64,000 nt of DNA, taken from Liolophura sinensis. Taxonomy: Eukaryota; Mollusca; Polyplacophora; Chitonida; Chitonidae. Shown here piece after piece: positions 48,930 through 60,410 of this stretch. Position 1 is the first letter of the stretch, and each line of letters begins with the position of its first letter. The notes beneath the pieces were generated by a model, which worked only from the letters and a program-made list of their open reading frames with translations, was not told the DNA's origin and did no database searches. The translations under genes and the position numbers were made by a program. The stretch lies in NCBI RefSeq assembly GCF_032854445.1, contig NC_088296.1, positions 498,001-562,000 of the forward strand, in the 5' to 3' direction.

Positions 48930-49308
48930 TACAGCCAAGTTCATATAAAATCGCTTGCGCGCTGCTAATGCAGGACCGATTCTGACACATGTAAACCGTA
49001 ACGTCCAGCACAAGTCCAACATGACAAGGCGACATCATAAACAAACGTTTTCACTCAAGATTCCCAGCAAAGCACAGGTATAGGCAAAATAGTCTCAATC
49101 GAGATAACCTCACCTCAAACCCACTGAACAAGTATGGATGCCCTCTGAAAGTCTTCGTGAATCAAGGCGTTAACCTCAGGATGCTCAAGAGCTGTTAGCC
49201 ACATTGATACAGTAATGGCTCAGGCTGCATAATCTTGTTTTCACCGGTTTTAGAGAGTCAATGGAACAACGTTGCCTTACTGTTGTGAATGCGATATAGG
49301 AGCATCAT
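48930..49308. repeat. Truncated third copy of part of block A
   Basis: Aligns with about 1100-1465 and 20830-21150 (acaacgttgccttactgttg, tgtgaatgcgatat). The match stops at 49308, exactly where the Gypsy element begins. Confidence 0.8.
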
Positions 49309-49567
49309 GGGTAATTAGCAATGAAGGCATGACTTTGTACTGGTATAAACCATCTGGGGTAGCAAACGCTGACACCTCACGAGCGCGCTGCGTGAGCGGT
49401 ACTTGCCAAAATCCTTTCAATAGGTCAAACTTGGAGACAACGTTGGACTTTCCCACGGCATCGATACAGTCGTCAATCCTTGGAATGGGAAAGTTGTCCG
49501 CTTTAGTGACGGCATTCACTTTGCGATAGTCTGTACACATGCGGTAAGTCCCATCTGGTTTTGGCAC
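49309..49567 (-). pseudogene. Start of Gypsy reverse transcriptase, truncated
   Basis: Contains VPKPDGTYRMCTDYRKVNAV, FPIPRIDDCIDAVG and SKFDLLKGFWQVPL (first catalytic Asp of RT). It stops shortly after GLYQYKVMP, before the YVDD box. The sequence beyond is host block A. Confidence 0.85.
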
Positions 49568-49579
49568 AAGAATACAAGG

Positions 49580-50431
49580 TCAACTCCAGTTACTGTTACT
49601 GGGCTCGACCAGATCATTTTCTAGTAAATACTGAACTTCTTTTCTCAAGTATTCAGTTTTAGTTGGGTTCAGTCTGTATGGGTGCTGTTTAATCGGTTTG
49701 GAATCTCCAACTTCAACATCATGGTAGATGGATTCAGTCCTGGTTGGAACATCAGGGAACAAATGTTCATATCGATGAACCAAATCCTTCAACTGCTGGC
49801 GTTGCTGATATTTCAGATGACCCAACACAGAATCAATGTCCTCAAGAATACTTGAATTCTGGATTTTGGCTGACCGGAACCTTAAGTCAAAATCTTGATC
49901 ATCTCTAACAGCTGAATCAGGGCCTAAGTTAGAGGTAACAACTCCACTACGATGTACAACATTGAGATCAGTGCTATCTCTGTCTACATATGGCTTTAAC
50001 ATGTTAATGTGACAAAGTTGTCTAGATTTGCGCCGATCAGGAGTGAAAATAATATAATTAAGATCACTTAGCCTCTTGTCTACTACATAAGGTCCAAAAT
50101 AACGAGCCTCAAGTGGCTTACCACTAACTGGAAGTAAGGCCAATACCTTCTGACCAACTTCAAATCTGCGTCATACTGTCTCTTTGTCATACTTAGTTTT
50201 CATACTCTTCTGAGAAGCTGTAAGATTCTCTCTGGCTAACTCACATACTCTGTTGAGCTTAGTACGAAAACTTGACACATACTGTAATAGGTTAACATTG
50301 TCACTATCACCAGACACAAACTTTTCCTTGAACAACTGTAGTGGACCACGCACAGTATGGCCAAACACAAGCTCAAATGGACTAAATCCAAGTAACTCTT
50401 GTACAGACTCTCTTACAGCAAACATTAACAA
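49580..50431 (-). pseudogene. Integrase C-terminus with GPY/F module, and linker to RT
   Basis: Two pieces separated by an in-frame TGA at about 50169 (KETV stop RRFEVGQ). The first begins AVRESVQELLGFSPFELVFG. The second has EARYFGPYVVDKRLSDLNYI, the GPY/F module that ends many Gypsy integrases, and then leads into the linker before RT. Another TGA at about 49577 separates it from the RT. Confidence 0.82.
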
Positions 50432-53115
50432 AGGTCTTTCCCTGTCTCAAAGCAGTAAGTTTTTATCATACTTTTCAGTGTCTGATGGAATCTCTCTAGT
50501 GCTCCTTGACTTTGTGGGTGATAAGCTGAGGACTTATACTGGCTAATACCTAGCTCATGCATAACTTGTTGGAACACACCAGACATGAAATTTGAACCCT
50601 GGTCTGACTGTACTGACTTAGGCAGACCAAACATGGTGCAGAACTTAACTAAAGCCTTAATTACAGTCTTGGCAGTAATATACCTTAGTGGAATTGCCTC
50701 AGGGAAACGAGTTGAAGTACACATTATAGTTAACATATACTGATTTCCAGAATTTGTCTTAGGTAGCGGACCAACACAATCTATTAAGATTCTACTGAAT
50801 GGCTCACCAATTGCAGGAATAGGCCTCAAGGCTGCCTTGGGGATTGTCTGGTTAGGTTTCCCCACTAACTGACATGCATCACAAGACCTGCAAAATTCAG
50901 TAACATCTTTCCTTATTCCTGGCCAATAAAAATGACTGAGAATCTTATGATAGGTCTTATTAACACCTAAATGACCTGCTAACGGCGTTTCATGCGCTGT
51001 GGTCAGTATGTCTTTACGATAAGACTTGGGCACAACTACCTGATGCTTAACTGCCCATTCATCCTCCAACGAAACATCGGGAGGCCTCCACTGCCGCATC
51101 AATATGCCAGACTTGACATAGTAGTAGCATGGGTCAGGTAAAGATTCACCATCTTTAGCTGCATCATTAAACAAGCAAGAGATACTTGGATCATTGTGTT
51201 GTTCAGCAATCAACTCAGTCCTACAAAATGGCTGATCACCACTTACAGAATTAGTATCTACTTCCTGCTGGCTGTCTAATTTGGAAGAATCTCCATCCAA
51301 CATGTTGTTGAGAAAAGTCTCGCTCAAATCAACAGTACTACCCTGGTCTGTACTGACTTTTCTAGACATAGCTCTTGTAACAACACAGGACGGATATAAA
51401 CCCGGTATCTCGCTTTCAACTGGCTCTGTGACTGAATTCAGAGAAGGCTTATCAACCATTAAGGAATCAACAGTAACTTTATCATGTGCTAAGTCATTTC
51501 CCAACAACAAATGAATACCCTCAAAAGGTAATGAAGGCTTAATGCCTACCCTGACAGGTCCAGATATCAAATCTGATGACAAATAAATATCATGAAGGGG
51601 AACACTGACAAAGTCACTAGACTCTACACCTCTAATAAGGGAACCAACCCCGGAATATGACTCTTCAGAAAAGGGCAGAGTATTCACCAACAACAGAGAC
51701 GGAGATGCCCCAGTATCCCTTAATATCTTTATAGGAGTAGCACAAGACATGTCGCTTCTAAGCGACACTGAACCAGAATTGATAAACGGAGCGAAGCTGT
51801 CCATAGAGCATTTGGGAATCTTATCCAATCCCGTATCAGCTAACTCAGATCTGCTTTTAACTGCTGATGTAACTTCCGGCAATGTTTTGTGCATTGTAAC
51901 ACAAAGACCTGTGGGCTTAGATTCATTCTGAGCTTCCCGTCTCCTTTTCAACTTGTAACATTTACTCATCACGTGACCTCCCCGCTTGCAAAAATTACAA
52001 GTGACCCTATTTCGAGGACTACCATTCCAATCTGAACTACGTGAACCATGAGCTGTAGAACCACTGGAGCCTGGTGTAGAACACTTCTGTGTAGAGCTAC
52101 CTCTACCTGTTGCATGTGACTGGGTATTTCTACGTGTAAATGAATTAAATGGTTTACCCGTGTATGTAACCTTATGTGTCAAGGAATAATCATCAGCTAA
52201 ACTGGCTGCCTCTTCAAGTGTACTCGCCTTCTGCTCATCAACGAACACCTTTACATCATTATGAATACAACGCTTGAACTCTTCTACCAGCACAAGCTGA
52301 CGCAAACTTTCAAAATCTTTGCCTATTTTCTTGGCTATACAACAGCAATCAAACAACTGCTCCTTAGCTCGACCAAACTCAACGTATGTCTCATCTGTAC
52401 CTTTTTCATAGTTACGAAATTTTTGGCGGTAAGCTTCAGGCACCTTCAAAATTACCTCTTCCACATAGTCATAATTGGAAGCATTCTCTACACTTAACTG
52501 AGTGTAAATTTCCCTGGCCTTTCCAATTAGCACACTCTGTAATAACATAGTCCAGAACTCTTTAGGCCACTTCAAGCTATTTGCAATTTTCTCAAAATGC
52601 AGAAAATACTTATCCACCTCTTTTTCCTGAAAGGATGGAACTAACCGAATGTATTTGGTCACATCAAATCCTGAATCCTGTCTACCGGAAGGACCCGGTT
52701 TCTCATCTCTCTCAACCTCTAACTTTTTCATTTGAAACTCCAATTCTCTTTCCCTCTCTCTTTCTTGCCTCTCTCTTTCCTCTCTCTGCATTTTCAACTT
52801 TTCTAACTGTATTTCATGCTCGCTCTCTTTCTCTTTTTCCTCTTTCTTTAATCTCAACTTTAACTCAAACTGCTTAAACTTCAGCTCGCCATCAGACTGA
52901 CCCTCGAACTCATAATCAGATAATGCAGAATTATCAAACTTACCTATCTCCACTAAATGTTTCAACAAAGTATACTGCATATCTATTTTCCTCCATGAAG
53001 ACTTTACGAACAAACCTAAAAATGTCCCTAACTTAACCAAGTCTTCCTTCTTTAAACTCTCAAAAACATCCTGATCGGGCGCATTAACAAACTGTTTAGG
53101 ATCAAAATCTCCCAT
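50425..53115 (-). CDS. Gag-protease-integrase polyprotein part of Gmr1-like element
   Basis: An open frame of 896 residues. Residues 75-140 form a Glu/Arg-rich coiled coil. Residues 145-320 resemble a retrotransposon capsid (SFQEKEVDKYFLHFEKIANS). C373-C386 is a CX2CX4HX4C zinc knuckle. DTG at 467-469 marks the aspartic protease. The integrase zinc-binding head is H708, H715, C745, C748, and the core has D779, D838 and E874, a D58D35E spacing. A small frame break after residue 893 ends the frame, so the integrase is separated from its C-terminal part. The ATG lies about 105 nt after the primer-binding site and is a credible gag start. Confidence 0.88.
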   Translation of the reverse strand: MGDFDPKQFVNAPDQDVFESLKKEDLVKLGTFLGLFVKSSWRKIDMQYTLLKHLVEIGKFDNSALSDYEFEGQSDGELKFKQFELKLRLKKEEKEKESEHEIQLEKLKMQREERERQERERERELEFQMKKLEVERDEKPGPSGRQDSGFDVTKYIRLVPSFQEKEVDKYFLHFEKIANSLKWPKEFWTMLLQSVLIGKAREIYTQLSVENASNYDYVEEVILKVPEAYRQKFRNYEKGTDETYVEFGRAKEQLFDCCCIAKKIGKDFESLRQLVLVEEFKRCIHNDVKVFVDEQKASTLEEAASLADDYSLTHKVTYTGKPFNSFTRRNTQSHATGRGSSTQKCSTPGSSGSTAHGSRSSDWNGSPRNRVTCNFCKRGGHVMSKCYKLKRRREAQNESKPTGLCVTMHKTLPEVTSAVKSRSELADTGLDKIPKCSMDSFAPFINSGSVSLRSDMSCATPIKILRDTGASPSLLLVNTLPFSEESYSGVGSLIRGVESSDFVSVPLHDIYLSSDLISGPVRVGIKPSLPFEGIHLLLGNDLAHDKVTVDSLMVDKPSLNSVTEPVESEIPGLYPSCVVTRAMSRKVSTDQGSTVDLSETFLNNMLDGDSSKLDSQQEVDTNSVSGDQPFCRTELIAEQHNDPSISCLFNDAAKDGESLPDPCYYYVKSGILMRQWRPPDVSLEDEWAVKHQVVVPKSYRKDILTTAHETPLAGHLGVNKTYHKILSHFYWPGIRKDVTEFCRSCDACQLVGKPNQTIPKAALRPIPAIGEPFSRILIDCVGPLPKTNSGNQYMLTIMCTSTRFPEAIPLRYITAKTVIKALVKFCTMFGLPKSVQSDQGSNFMSGVFQQVMHELGISQYKSSAYHPQSQGALERFHQTLKSMIKTYCFETGKDLC

Positions 53116-53221
53116 TGTAAATATTTAGCCACTGAATCATTCACCGTTAAAATTAAGCAATAGCTTCTCACATGTGTTTAACTTCAAATAACCGGTGCAA
53201 AACAAAAGGGAAACAATCAGT

Positions 53222-53238
53222 TCCCGGACAAGCCCCCA
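53222..53238 (-). promoter_or_regulatory. Primer-binding site resembling tRNA-Pro type
   Basis: In element sense TGGGGGCTTGTCCGGGA, 17 nt, five bases inside the proposed LTR end. It differs by one base from the proline-tRNA primer site as I recall it. Confidence 0.65.
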
Positions 53239-53243
53239 ATTTC

Positions 53244-54280
53244 TGGTACGGTATTGAAAACAGCAACAGAAAACAGACTCAGTGACTCAATATTACAATG
53301 TAAACAATGCTTTATATATAAAATGAGACGTACAGTTTTACAGACAGTTCAACAACAACAACATAAAAAAAACATACCCATCAGTATTACCGGTCTTTAA
53401 AAGTTTCCAGTTCACCTTTGCATCCCAAGGAACGTATTCCAGGAGATCCAACGTAAAGACCATGGGATAAACACACAATTCACACAAGTCACAAATTGTC
53501 CCAGTCAGGTACTTCGCTAGGTTAGCGAACGTGAACACCACAGTACATAGGGTTACACAGAACTGGAACAGTCAAGCCTTTGAATGACGTCACACCCGCA
53601 GAGCACAACACAGGGTAAATCCAGGCATGGAGGTATAGTCCACTTTAGAACAGTCACAGCTCCCGCAGAAACTCACAAACGAGCCGTTCAGAGACGTAGA
53701 GTAATGTCACCTTGTGGCAGAACGAACGTCCTTTGCAAAACTGAAAACTTCAGTTTAGAGTCCGTGACGACCTTGTCGGTCAGGTGAGGTCAGCGTGTTA
53801 AACAAATTACACAGTCGACACTGTATAATCATAATAAAGATCCGAACACCAATAAACGTGACTTCCGCAGAAATTCACTTAAACCAGACATCAGTACAAC
53901 TGTGGTACACAAACGGTGCCGGCATAGAAATCTGTCCTCCCAAACGAAACTGGCATCACCAGCTCATATCAATATAATGGACTCGATACGAGAGCGTCGC
54001 ACACTCTCCTGGCTCCCAGTGGATGCAGCAAAAATACCTCCTCTCTGCACAGAAAACACGGCTTATATACGTTCCAGGTGGATTCAACTATTCTTAAACA
54101 CAGAATTAACAGCCAATGAAATAAACGAAGCATTGAACAAGGTGCTTTTGATCCGGTCCGCGCTGTACACATATAACAGGGCCTGTTATGCTTTCACAAA
54201 GGTCCGCAGACTAACAGTACATGAAAACGTTAAATAGTCATACATAACACAAGACAAATAGTTCCTAAGAAACACGTACA
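53244..54280 (-). repeat. Probable 5' LTR of the Gmr1-like element
   Basis: The inner end (plus-strand TGGTACGG at 53244) is placed by the primer-binding site. The outer end near 54280 (cacgtaca) is a guess, because no second LTR survives for comparison. A TATA-like tatatataaa box in element sense lies near 53310-53325. No convincing gene lies inside. Confidence 0.45.
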
Positions 54281-54584
54281 ATATTAGCTCCACGAGTGAA
54301 GCTGACGGCTGATTAAGCAATGTACTAATGTACCGATCAGGCCTGTATGCTTGGTACTTTAGTACATCGTCAGATCAGCTGAGCCACACACGTGCGGCTA
54401 GTACAATGTAAGTGTTGGGAAGATTTGATTGTTAAAGGTTACATGAACAATTGTACATGAATTAATTGCTGTGACGAACTAACATTGTTTGTATTAGGCG
54501 TAACGTTAGTGCGAAAGCCCTTAGTTTTTTACGCGTGTGTGTGTGGCCATAGTTTTGACAAACTCACAGATCGAAAGTGAAAAT

Positions 54585-54680
54585 TTATTTATTTATTTAT
54601 TTATTTGATTGGTGTTACGCCGTACTCAAGTATATTTTCACTTGTACGATGGTGGGAGGAAACCGGACAGACGGAAAGTG
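54585..54680 (-). mobile_element. tRNA-derived SINE tail fragment
   Basis: (ttat)n, gattggtgttacgccgtact and gatggtgggaggaaaccgga: tail and part of the body only. Confidence 0.75.
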
Positions 54681-55149
54681 AAAACGACTTGTTCAAGACG
54701 CCTTATAGCCCTCGAACACGAGGTAACATGTACTTTTTACGTTTTCAGTGATAATTCTGTTACTTATAGTACGAAACACTTAAATGAGTCACCATGCTGG
54801 CAGATGACGGTTTGTTTGATAAAGCGAGAAAATGACTGTACCGTCTTCCTTCCCTTGCAGGCCAGAGCAAAGCATGTTTCAGAATCAGGTTAGTACCCCG
54901 ATGATCAGCATTGTCATAATATTACGATGGTTGAATTTACTTTCTGGAAAATATTTTTGCGGGGTTTCTCTTCCGAATCTTTCCTAGGGGTTATCTCCTT
55001 TGATAAAAGTGTTCTACTTGGTGAACCAGAGAAAGAAATCAGCGAACTGCTGTTAAGGAAAATATATCGTGGACGAAGACTAAGATTAACTAATGATTCA
55101 TTTTATGTTATTGTTCATAAAGCCTTTCTAAGTAGTCAGCACTTTATTT
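54681..55149. other. Stretch without recognisable gene
   Basis: Lies between a SINE tail and the start of block B. A 74-codon plus-strand open stretch (54927-55151) shows no known motif and is probably chance. Confidence 0.5.
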
Positions 55150-55321
55150 AAACCTGTGCTAAAGGGTTTTAACATCTAATCTTTCCCTATGTTCCTTCTC
55201 ATTTTTAATCAGCCTTACATGACGAGATCCTGTTTGACTATATGAAACGACAAAAGCGAAATAATAGAAGCGCATGAGCATATTGCTGAATTCTGTTTGT
55301 GTGTGTAAGAACTTAAGTTAT

Positions 55322-55475
55322 TATTTTTATTCATTTATTTATTTGATTGCTGTTTTACGCCGTACTCAAGAATATTTCACTTTGACGACGGTGGCTATAA
55401 TTATGGTGGGAAGAAACCGGGCGGTCAGCCAGGACCATCCGCAGGTTGCTTCCAGACCTTTTCCTTTTTAATCCT
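55322..55475 (-). mobile_element. tRNA-derived SINE fragment in second block B
   Basis: Paralogue of 10538-10690 with the same boundaries; inherited by duplication. Confidence 0.78.
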
Positions 55476-57009
55476 GATTCAATCCAGATATAGCATGTTT
55501 ACAAAAAAACATAAGAGAAGAAAGGGTATGTGCAAGTAGAATATTTATGTATGTACACTTGGGATTTAACATCGTACTGAACAATTTTTCAATCGAGGAA
55601 CACATTTGTGTACATATACTGTGTCTTCTTGTGACAGGATAAGTCCATTGCCTCTCATTCACTGAAGTAAAGTCACCTTCGTTTCAGTCTATCAAATCAC
55701 ATTTTCCCGAGAGTGAAGGTCAGTGACATGTCCGTGAATGTTCTAATCTTATATCACCCATGGAAGAAAGCATCTTCCTGTCAGTAAGGCTGATACTTTA
55801 CTGTACAGAGGAAAATGTTCAGAAACCTACTCTTTCGACAGCCAGTGGAACTGCGGTCGCCCTGGAGATTTTCAGCCAAACATTGTGTGTATTTCCTTGT
55901 TCCAGTGTAAATGTATGTAAGCTGGCATCCAATTCCTTCTTTGAAACAACATTATGCAACTGCAGTTATGTGACGTGCTTTTATCAAAACGAACAGGCAA
56001 TGTACCCTGTGCTGTGATTTGCCCGGTACATTTTATCATGCCTATATTTCCTCAAAATGACCGTTCCAACGATAGCCTTTAACAAGTAGATGTTCAGGTA
56101 GATATTTGTTAAGCTAGCATTTCTACGTCTACTGTGGAATAAAATTGTTCCATACATACTGAACAAAAATATAAACGCAACACTCAAAAATACTGTTTTT
56201 CAAAGGGGGCATAAAATGGCTGAGCAAAGGGAGCTTAGCAATACACTTCCATTACTGATGGAAACGGACAACAGATGGTAACCTGATGAGATTGTCATTG
56301 TGACTTGCGGAATGTTTTCCCAATACTGGTTCTTTCTCTGCAAAGTGAGTAAATTACAATGTGAAAATTGTACAAAATAAAATTTCGGTATTATTGCTTT
56401 TGAGATCATTTTTAGATAGCCTAACATATTGGGCGAAAGTGAATATGACGGTACGCTTTACAGATAAGCACGGTATGCAAATCACAGAACTTGTTTTGAG
56501 CGTTCGTTAAATGACCATTCGTTAAAGTGTTTAATATCGATCATCTTCTGACCTGTAAGTAGGATTAAGACTTTAATGATATGCCACACAACTTTAATTC
56601 GGAACAGTAAAACACATGTTTCTGACATGTGCCGGTCACATGCACAATGGTAGAAAGATACATTTTTTGTACGTATTTCTTTAATTTCCGACACACATCA
56701 ATGAGATTTTTTTACGATTCCTGGTAAACACCACAAACAAAAAGATATGTCGCACATAACCGAGGTATCTTCAAATATGACCCCGGAGTTTCGCAGACCA
56801 ATTATGTAACACAGTTACAAACACACCTGACACAACAAACCGGTCGAATCGTAACGCATGTGTTTAAAAGTGTCACATGAAAAGAAAACGCATCTTATCT
56901 CTTTCTGCTGAAAAGAAAAGACAATAAAAGCCCATTTAACTACAAATGGCCATGTGCCAACTGGCAATCAACGAATTGTTCAGGTAAAACATTATCATGT
57001 TTTATGGTA

Positions 57010-59250
57010 ACGTATCTGTTGTAAACAACCCATGTCCTTTCACCTGTGCTGCCTTAGTCAACGACTCAAGATCTTCGGAGGATAACGTGTAATATCGCAT
57101 GGTTCCTACAGTCAGCAGTAGGTCTTCAAATGGAATCCAGATTTCATAGGCTCGGGTAGGCCACTAGAAGTGTATTTTGCCAAACTTGTTATGTTTGGAC
57201 ATGAAATTCACCAACACATCAGAGTCGGCTTCCTTCACTTTCCCGATGTAACAATCGTTGTCGTACATTGCCACAATCAGCTGATTTTCAAGAGGGATGA
57301 ATTGAGCAGAACTCCCAGTCTGTACAGCACCGGCTAACTCTATTCTCTCGTTAACTTGATTCGAATCCGCCCCAATTGTCTCTTCAGAACCTATGATGAC
57401 TACGGCGTCCGATTATGGCTTGGATGACAACGTATGCGGGACCCATCCGTCGCAAGGCTTATCCCAACACAGACCCCTAACACCGTCAGTAGACTGGACG
57501 GCGTGGAGCTTGAGCGTGCCGGGTACTGGTTTTGCGTGTAGATTATTCTGAGCTTCAGAAGCCGCATCGTACTCTGTCTGAGAATAAAAGTGATACTGTA
57601 TTCACCTCTCATCTGGGACGCCAAATTATAAAAGTCATGTCCGTCTTGAATGGTCACGTTTCCTTGCTTAACGGCCTGAGTGGCCATGCGTTTACCGGGT
57701 ACCACGAATGCCATCACACGGCCCCTTACCCTGTCACGCTTTGAAATAGTTCCAGGGAGCCGGAGGTCCGAATTCCTCCACGTGCCTGGCAATAAGTTAG
57801 AAAATAAAACGGTTTCGATACTGAGATGATGGGCTGTCTGTCCAGTAGTGTATAACTTTTACCCCTGGCACGATTGCACAGATCTGTGGAACGAGAGCTT
57901 TCTGTATTGCGTGTACAGCAACGGAATTGTGATGATTTACGTCCGACACGAAGGCAAGATTTGTATGCGCAAGGACTCCACTTTCAGTTTTATGACCACC
58001 GGGTGAATCGTTGCAGCGGTGGCGTTGCAATATGCTGAGTGTATTTCATCCATTGTTTGGCTGAGAAAGTTTTCTGTAGAATCCATTTGAACAATGACAT
58101 GGTCGGTTGGCAAATTCTCTTTCAGGTCATGGAGAGCCTTGTACTGGGTTCATGCGCGGGAAACGTGATCCAAAAATGCCTGGTACTTGTCCACCATCGT
58201 TGCTTTGAATGTTTCTCCCCTATCAAAGATTTTAACAATTTGCATTTCTTTCTTGCCCTCAAAGTCTAAACACCTCCATTTCCCGTATTCTATCTTGTCA
58301 TTCGTTGAAACAGCGCCTGGTATTTCTACCATCTTTGGACACAGCTCTGCTCACAACTTCAGGGTTTGGGGATATTTTTATTCCCCGAGAGATCAGGCAT
58401 TTCAGCTTCAACGCCATGTTCTGGTCTTTTGTACAGAAGTGAGGTGAAATAGATATTTGCAGACCGGAGTTTGCAGAACAGAGAGAAAAATATCCGCCTG
58501 ATATTTGGATTTTCCATGAGGAATTTTTCGTGCAAATTGTGGAAATAATTATTCGATATCCGCAGTCGCTTCTTTTCGCCCTCCATCTTTGAAAAACCTT
58601 TCTCTCCTGGCATGATTCTGCTGACATCATCGAGCTCTACAAATGTGTTGACCCGCTCCGCTAGCTGAGTTTTTATGGGATCTCGTCGGGTACGTTTTAA
58701 AGAAGCAAGCGTGTTTGATGTTATATTACCACCCAGTCGACGAGAAGCCCCCGCTGCTATATTAAGGCTGGAGGCAAATCGATATTTCTTGATGATTTTC
58801 CCACTGATGACCCGGTTGATGATAGCCTGCTTTTGCTGGGATGGGTTCTCTTTTAATGATGAGCGTGTTTCCGCATACACACTGTTTTCAAGATGTAGAC
58901 GCCTCATCACAGATTTGGCAGACGTCGTGGGCTGACACCTTCTTTTCTTAGATCTTGTCTTGGACTTCGGTGTTAGCTTGGCTGCTTGTACTGTAGTAAG
59001 ACCTTTTAGCGATGACGATTTTGAGACTGTTACTTTGAGCCACTCGCACCGCTTTTGGATAGATTTAGATTTTGGTTTCTCGGTGTTCAACTTTTGTTTT
59101 AAAGTGTTGACTTTATTTCTGTGCTGCTTTAGTGCGTTTTCTTTGCCCTGTAATGGGGGCGGTCCAAACAGGAAATGGGGGCGGTCCAAACAGAAAAGGA
59201 AACGGCACAGGGAGGCGCGGGGAGTTGGACCGTATGAATAGGGAGGTTAT
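57010..59250 (-). pseudogene. DDE-transposase-like gene of unassigned family, copy 2
   Basis: The better copy. An uninterrupted 276-codon stretch (58359-59189) covers the basic N-terminus, coiled-coil-like Lys-rich part, ELDDVSRIMPGEKGFSKMEG and FFSLFCKLRSANIYF. The RNase-H-like core continues in broken frames to about 57800 (LAFVSDVNHHNSV, HYWTDSPSSQYRNRF), then a 57400-57792 stretch with VRGRVMAFVVPG and ATIQDG-like text, and a C-terminal part near 57080-57330. Flanks equal those of copy 1, so it was copied with block B rather than by transposition. The terminal repeats were not resolved. Confidence 0.6.
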
Positions 59251-60410
59251 GTGACGCTTATTTATAGGGTTGGGCACGTCTATACATTAAATATTAGAGT
59301 CAAATTTGACAATATGTTTATGGTTGTTTCGGCACTTTTCCTTTAACAGTGCTATTAACAATTCTTTACTGCGTCTGGTACTGAAAAAGACATTTTGATA
59401 CAAGTTGTATGGAGAAAGATTGTTGTGCAGATTTTGCTACTAGTCCTGTTATAAAGATTATAATATGCTTAAAGCAGTATATTACCGGGAAGGCTGTTGA
59501 GAAACGTAATGATGCATTTAAATCCACCAAAAACAACTGATTTACTGCTCTAGCCAATCTTCAACCGACCGCCCTGTGCCACTCAGTGGGTGATATGGAT
59601 TCTAGCTATCCAGACTGTCGTATCAATTTCAGACCATAGTGGTCGATGTTGAAGTTAAGATTTATGACAATGGCACACCTGGCCAAAATTTAGATTCTGA
59701 GTTTTCAGATGCTGAAATTGATATTTGTCCGGGCATTTCACATCGCTCTGGCATTGATGACTGGTAAACTATAGCTTTATCCTCGCTACACCCTACATTT
59801 CATGTGCCAATATCAAAATATAATATTTATATACTATTCACAATGGAAATCATTCTATTCGCCGAGGGAATCGAAATTTATACCAACATGTATATGCAAT
59901 GACAACTGCATGTTACTGCCGGCATTCCGACGAGCCAATTTCTATATAGTTGAGTACAATATCATGTCGGCGTTAGTGTATAGAGATTTGTTGCCATAGT
60001 AAATAAATATTTCAAGATCAGCTGTATTCAGCCTCTCGTAGCTTTCAACTGTAATATGACATGAGCAGATAAGGCTGTTTTCGATTGATACAAAACCTTT
60101 TTCTATATTGCTAGGCTTTCTTGAGTATTAAATCGTCTGGAATCCCCATGGCTCAACGATGACCTGTCTTAACGACAGCATCCAGAATTTCCAATGATTT
60201 GTGGAGAAATTATAAATCCTTTTTTTTTACCAAGTTTTGCCTAAAAAAGTCAATAAAACCAGGCTAAATATCCAGTGATCTTAAGTACCATATTACTCAG
60301 ACCTTTTACTACTTTTTTAGCTCATTTCAACAGTACATACAGGGATAACTAATTATAAATAAGTGACAAATCTGGACAATAATCCTGTAAGATACAGGAG
60401 AACAACTTAT

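Larger units (their letters stand above)
49309..54280 (-). mobile_element. Ty3/Gypsy retrotransposon with integrase before RT (Gmr1-like), 3'-truncated
   Basis: Minus strand, right to left: LTR (from 53244 up to about 54280), primer-binding site (53222-53238), gag, protease and integrase in one frame (50425-53115), integrase end with GPY/F module (49580-50431), then the start of RT (49309-49567), where the element is cut off. Normal Gypsy order is protease-RT-RNase H-integrase. Here the integrase clearly precedes the RT, as in the Gmr1-like group. RNase H, most of RT and the 3' LTR are missing. Few stops suggest moderate age. Confidence 0.87.

Noticed and set aside
52261-52877. Plus-strand open frames opposite the Gypsy gag
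   Set aside because: Shadows of the 896-codon minus-strand frame, with low-complexity text opposite its coiled coil.
57010-59250. Independent second insertion of the transposase-like element
   Set aside because: Flanking DNA on both sides is the same as for 12190-14400. The copy arose with block B.
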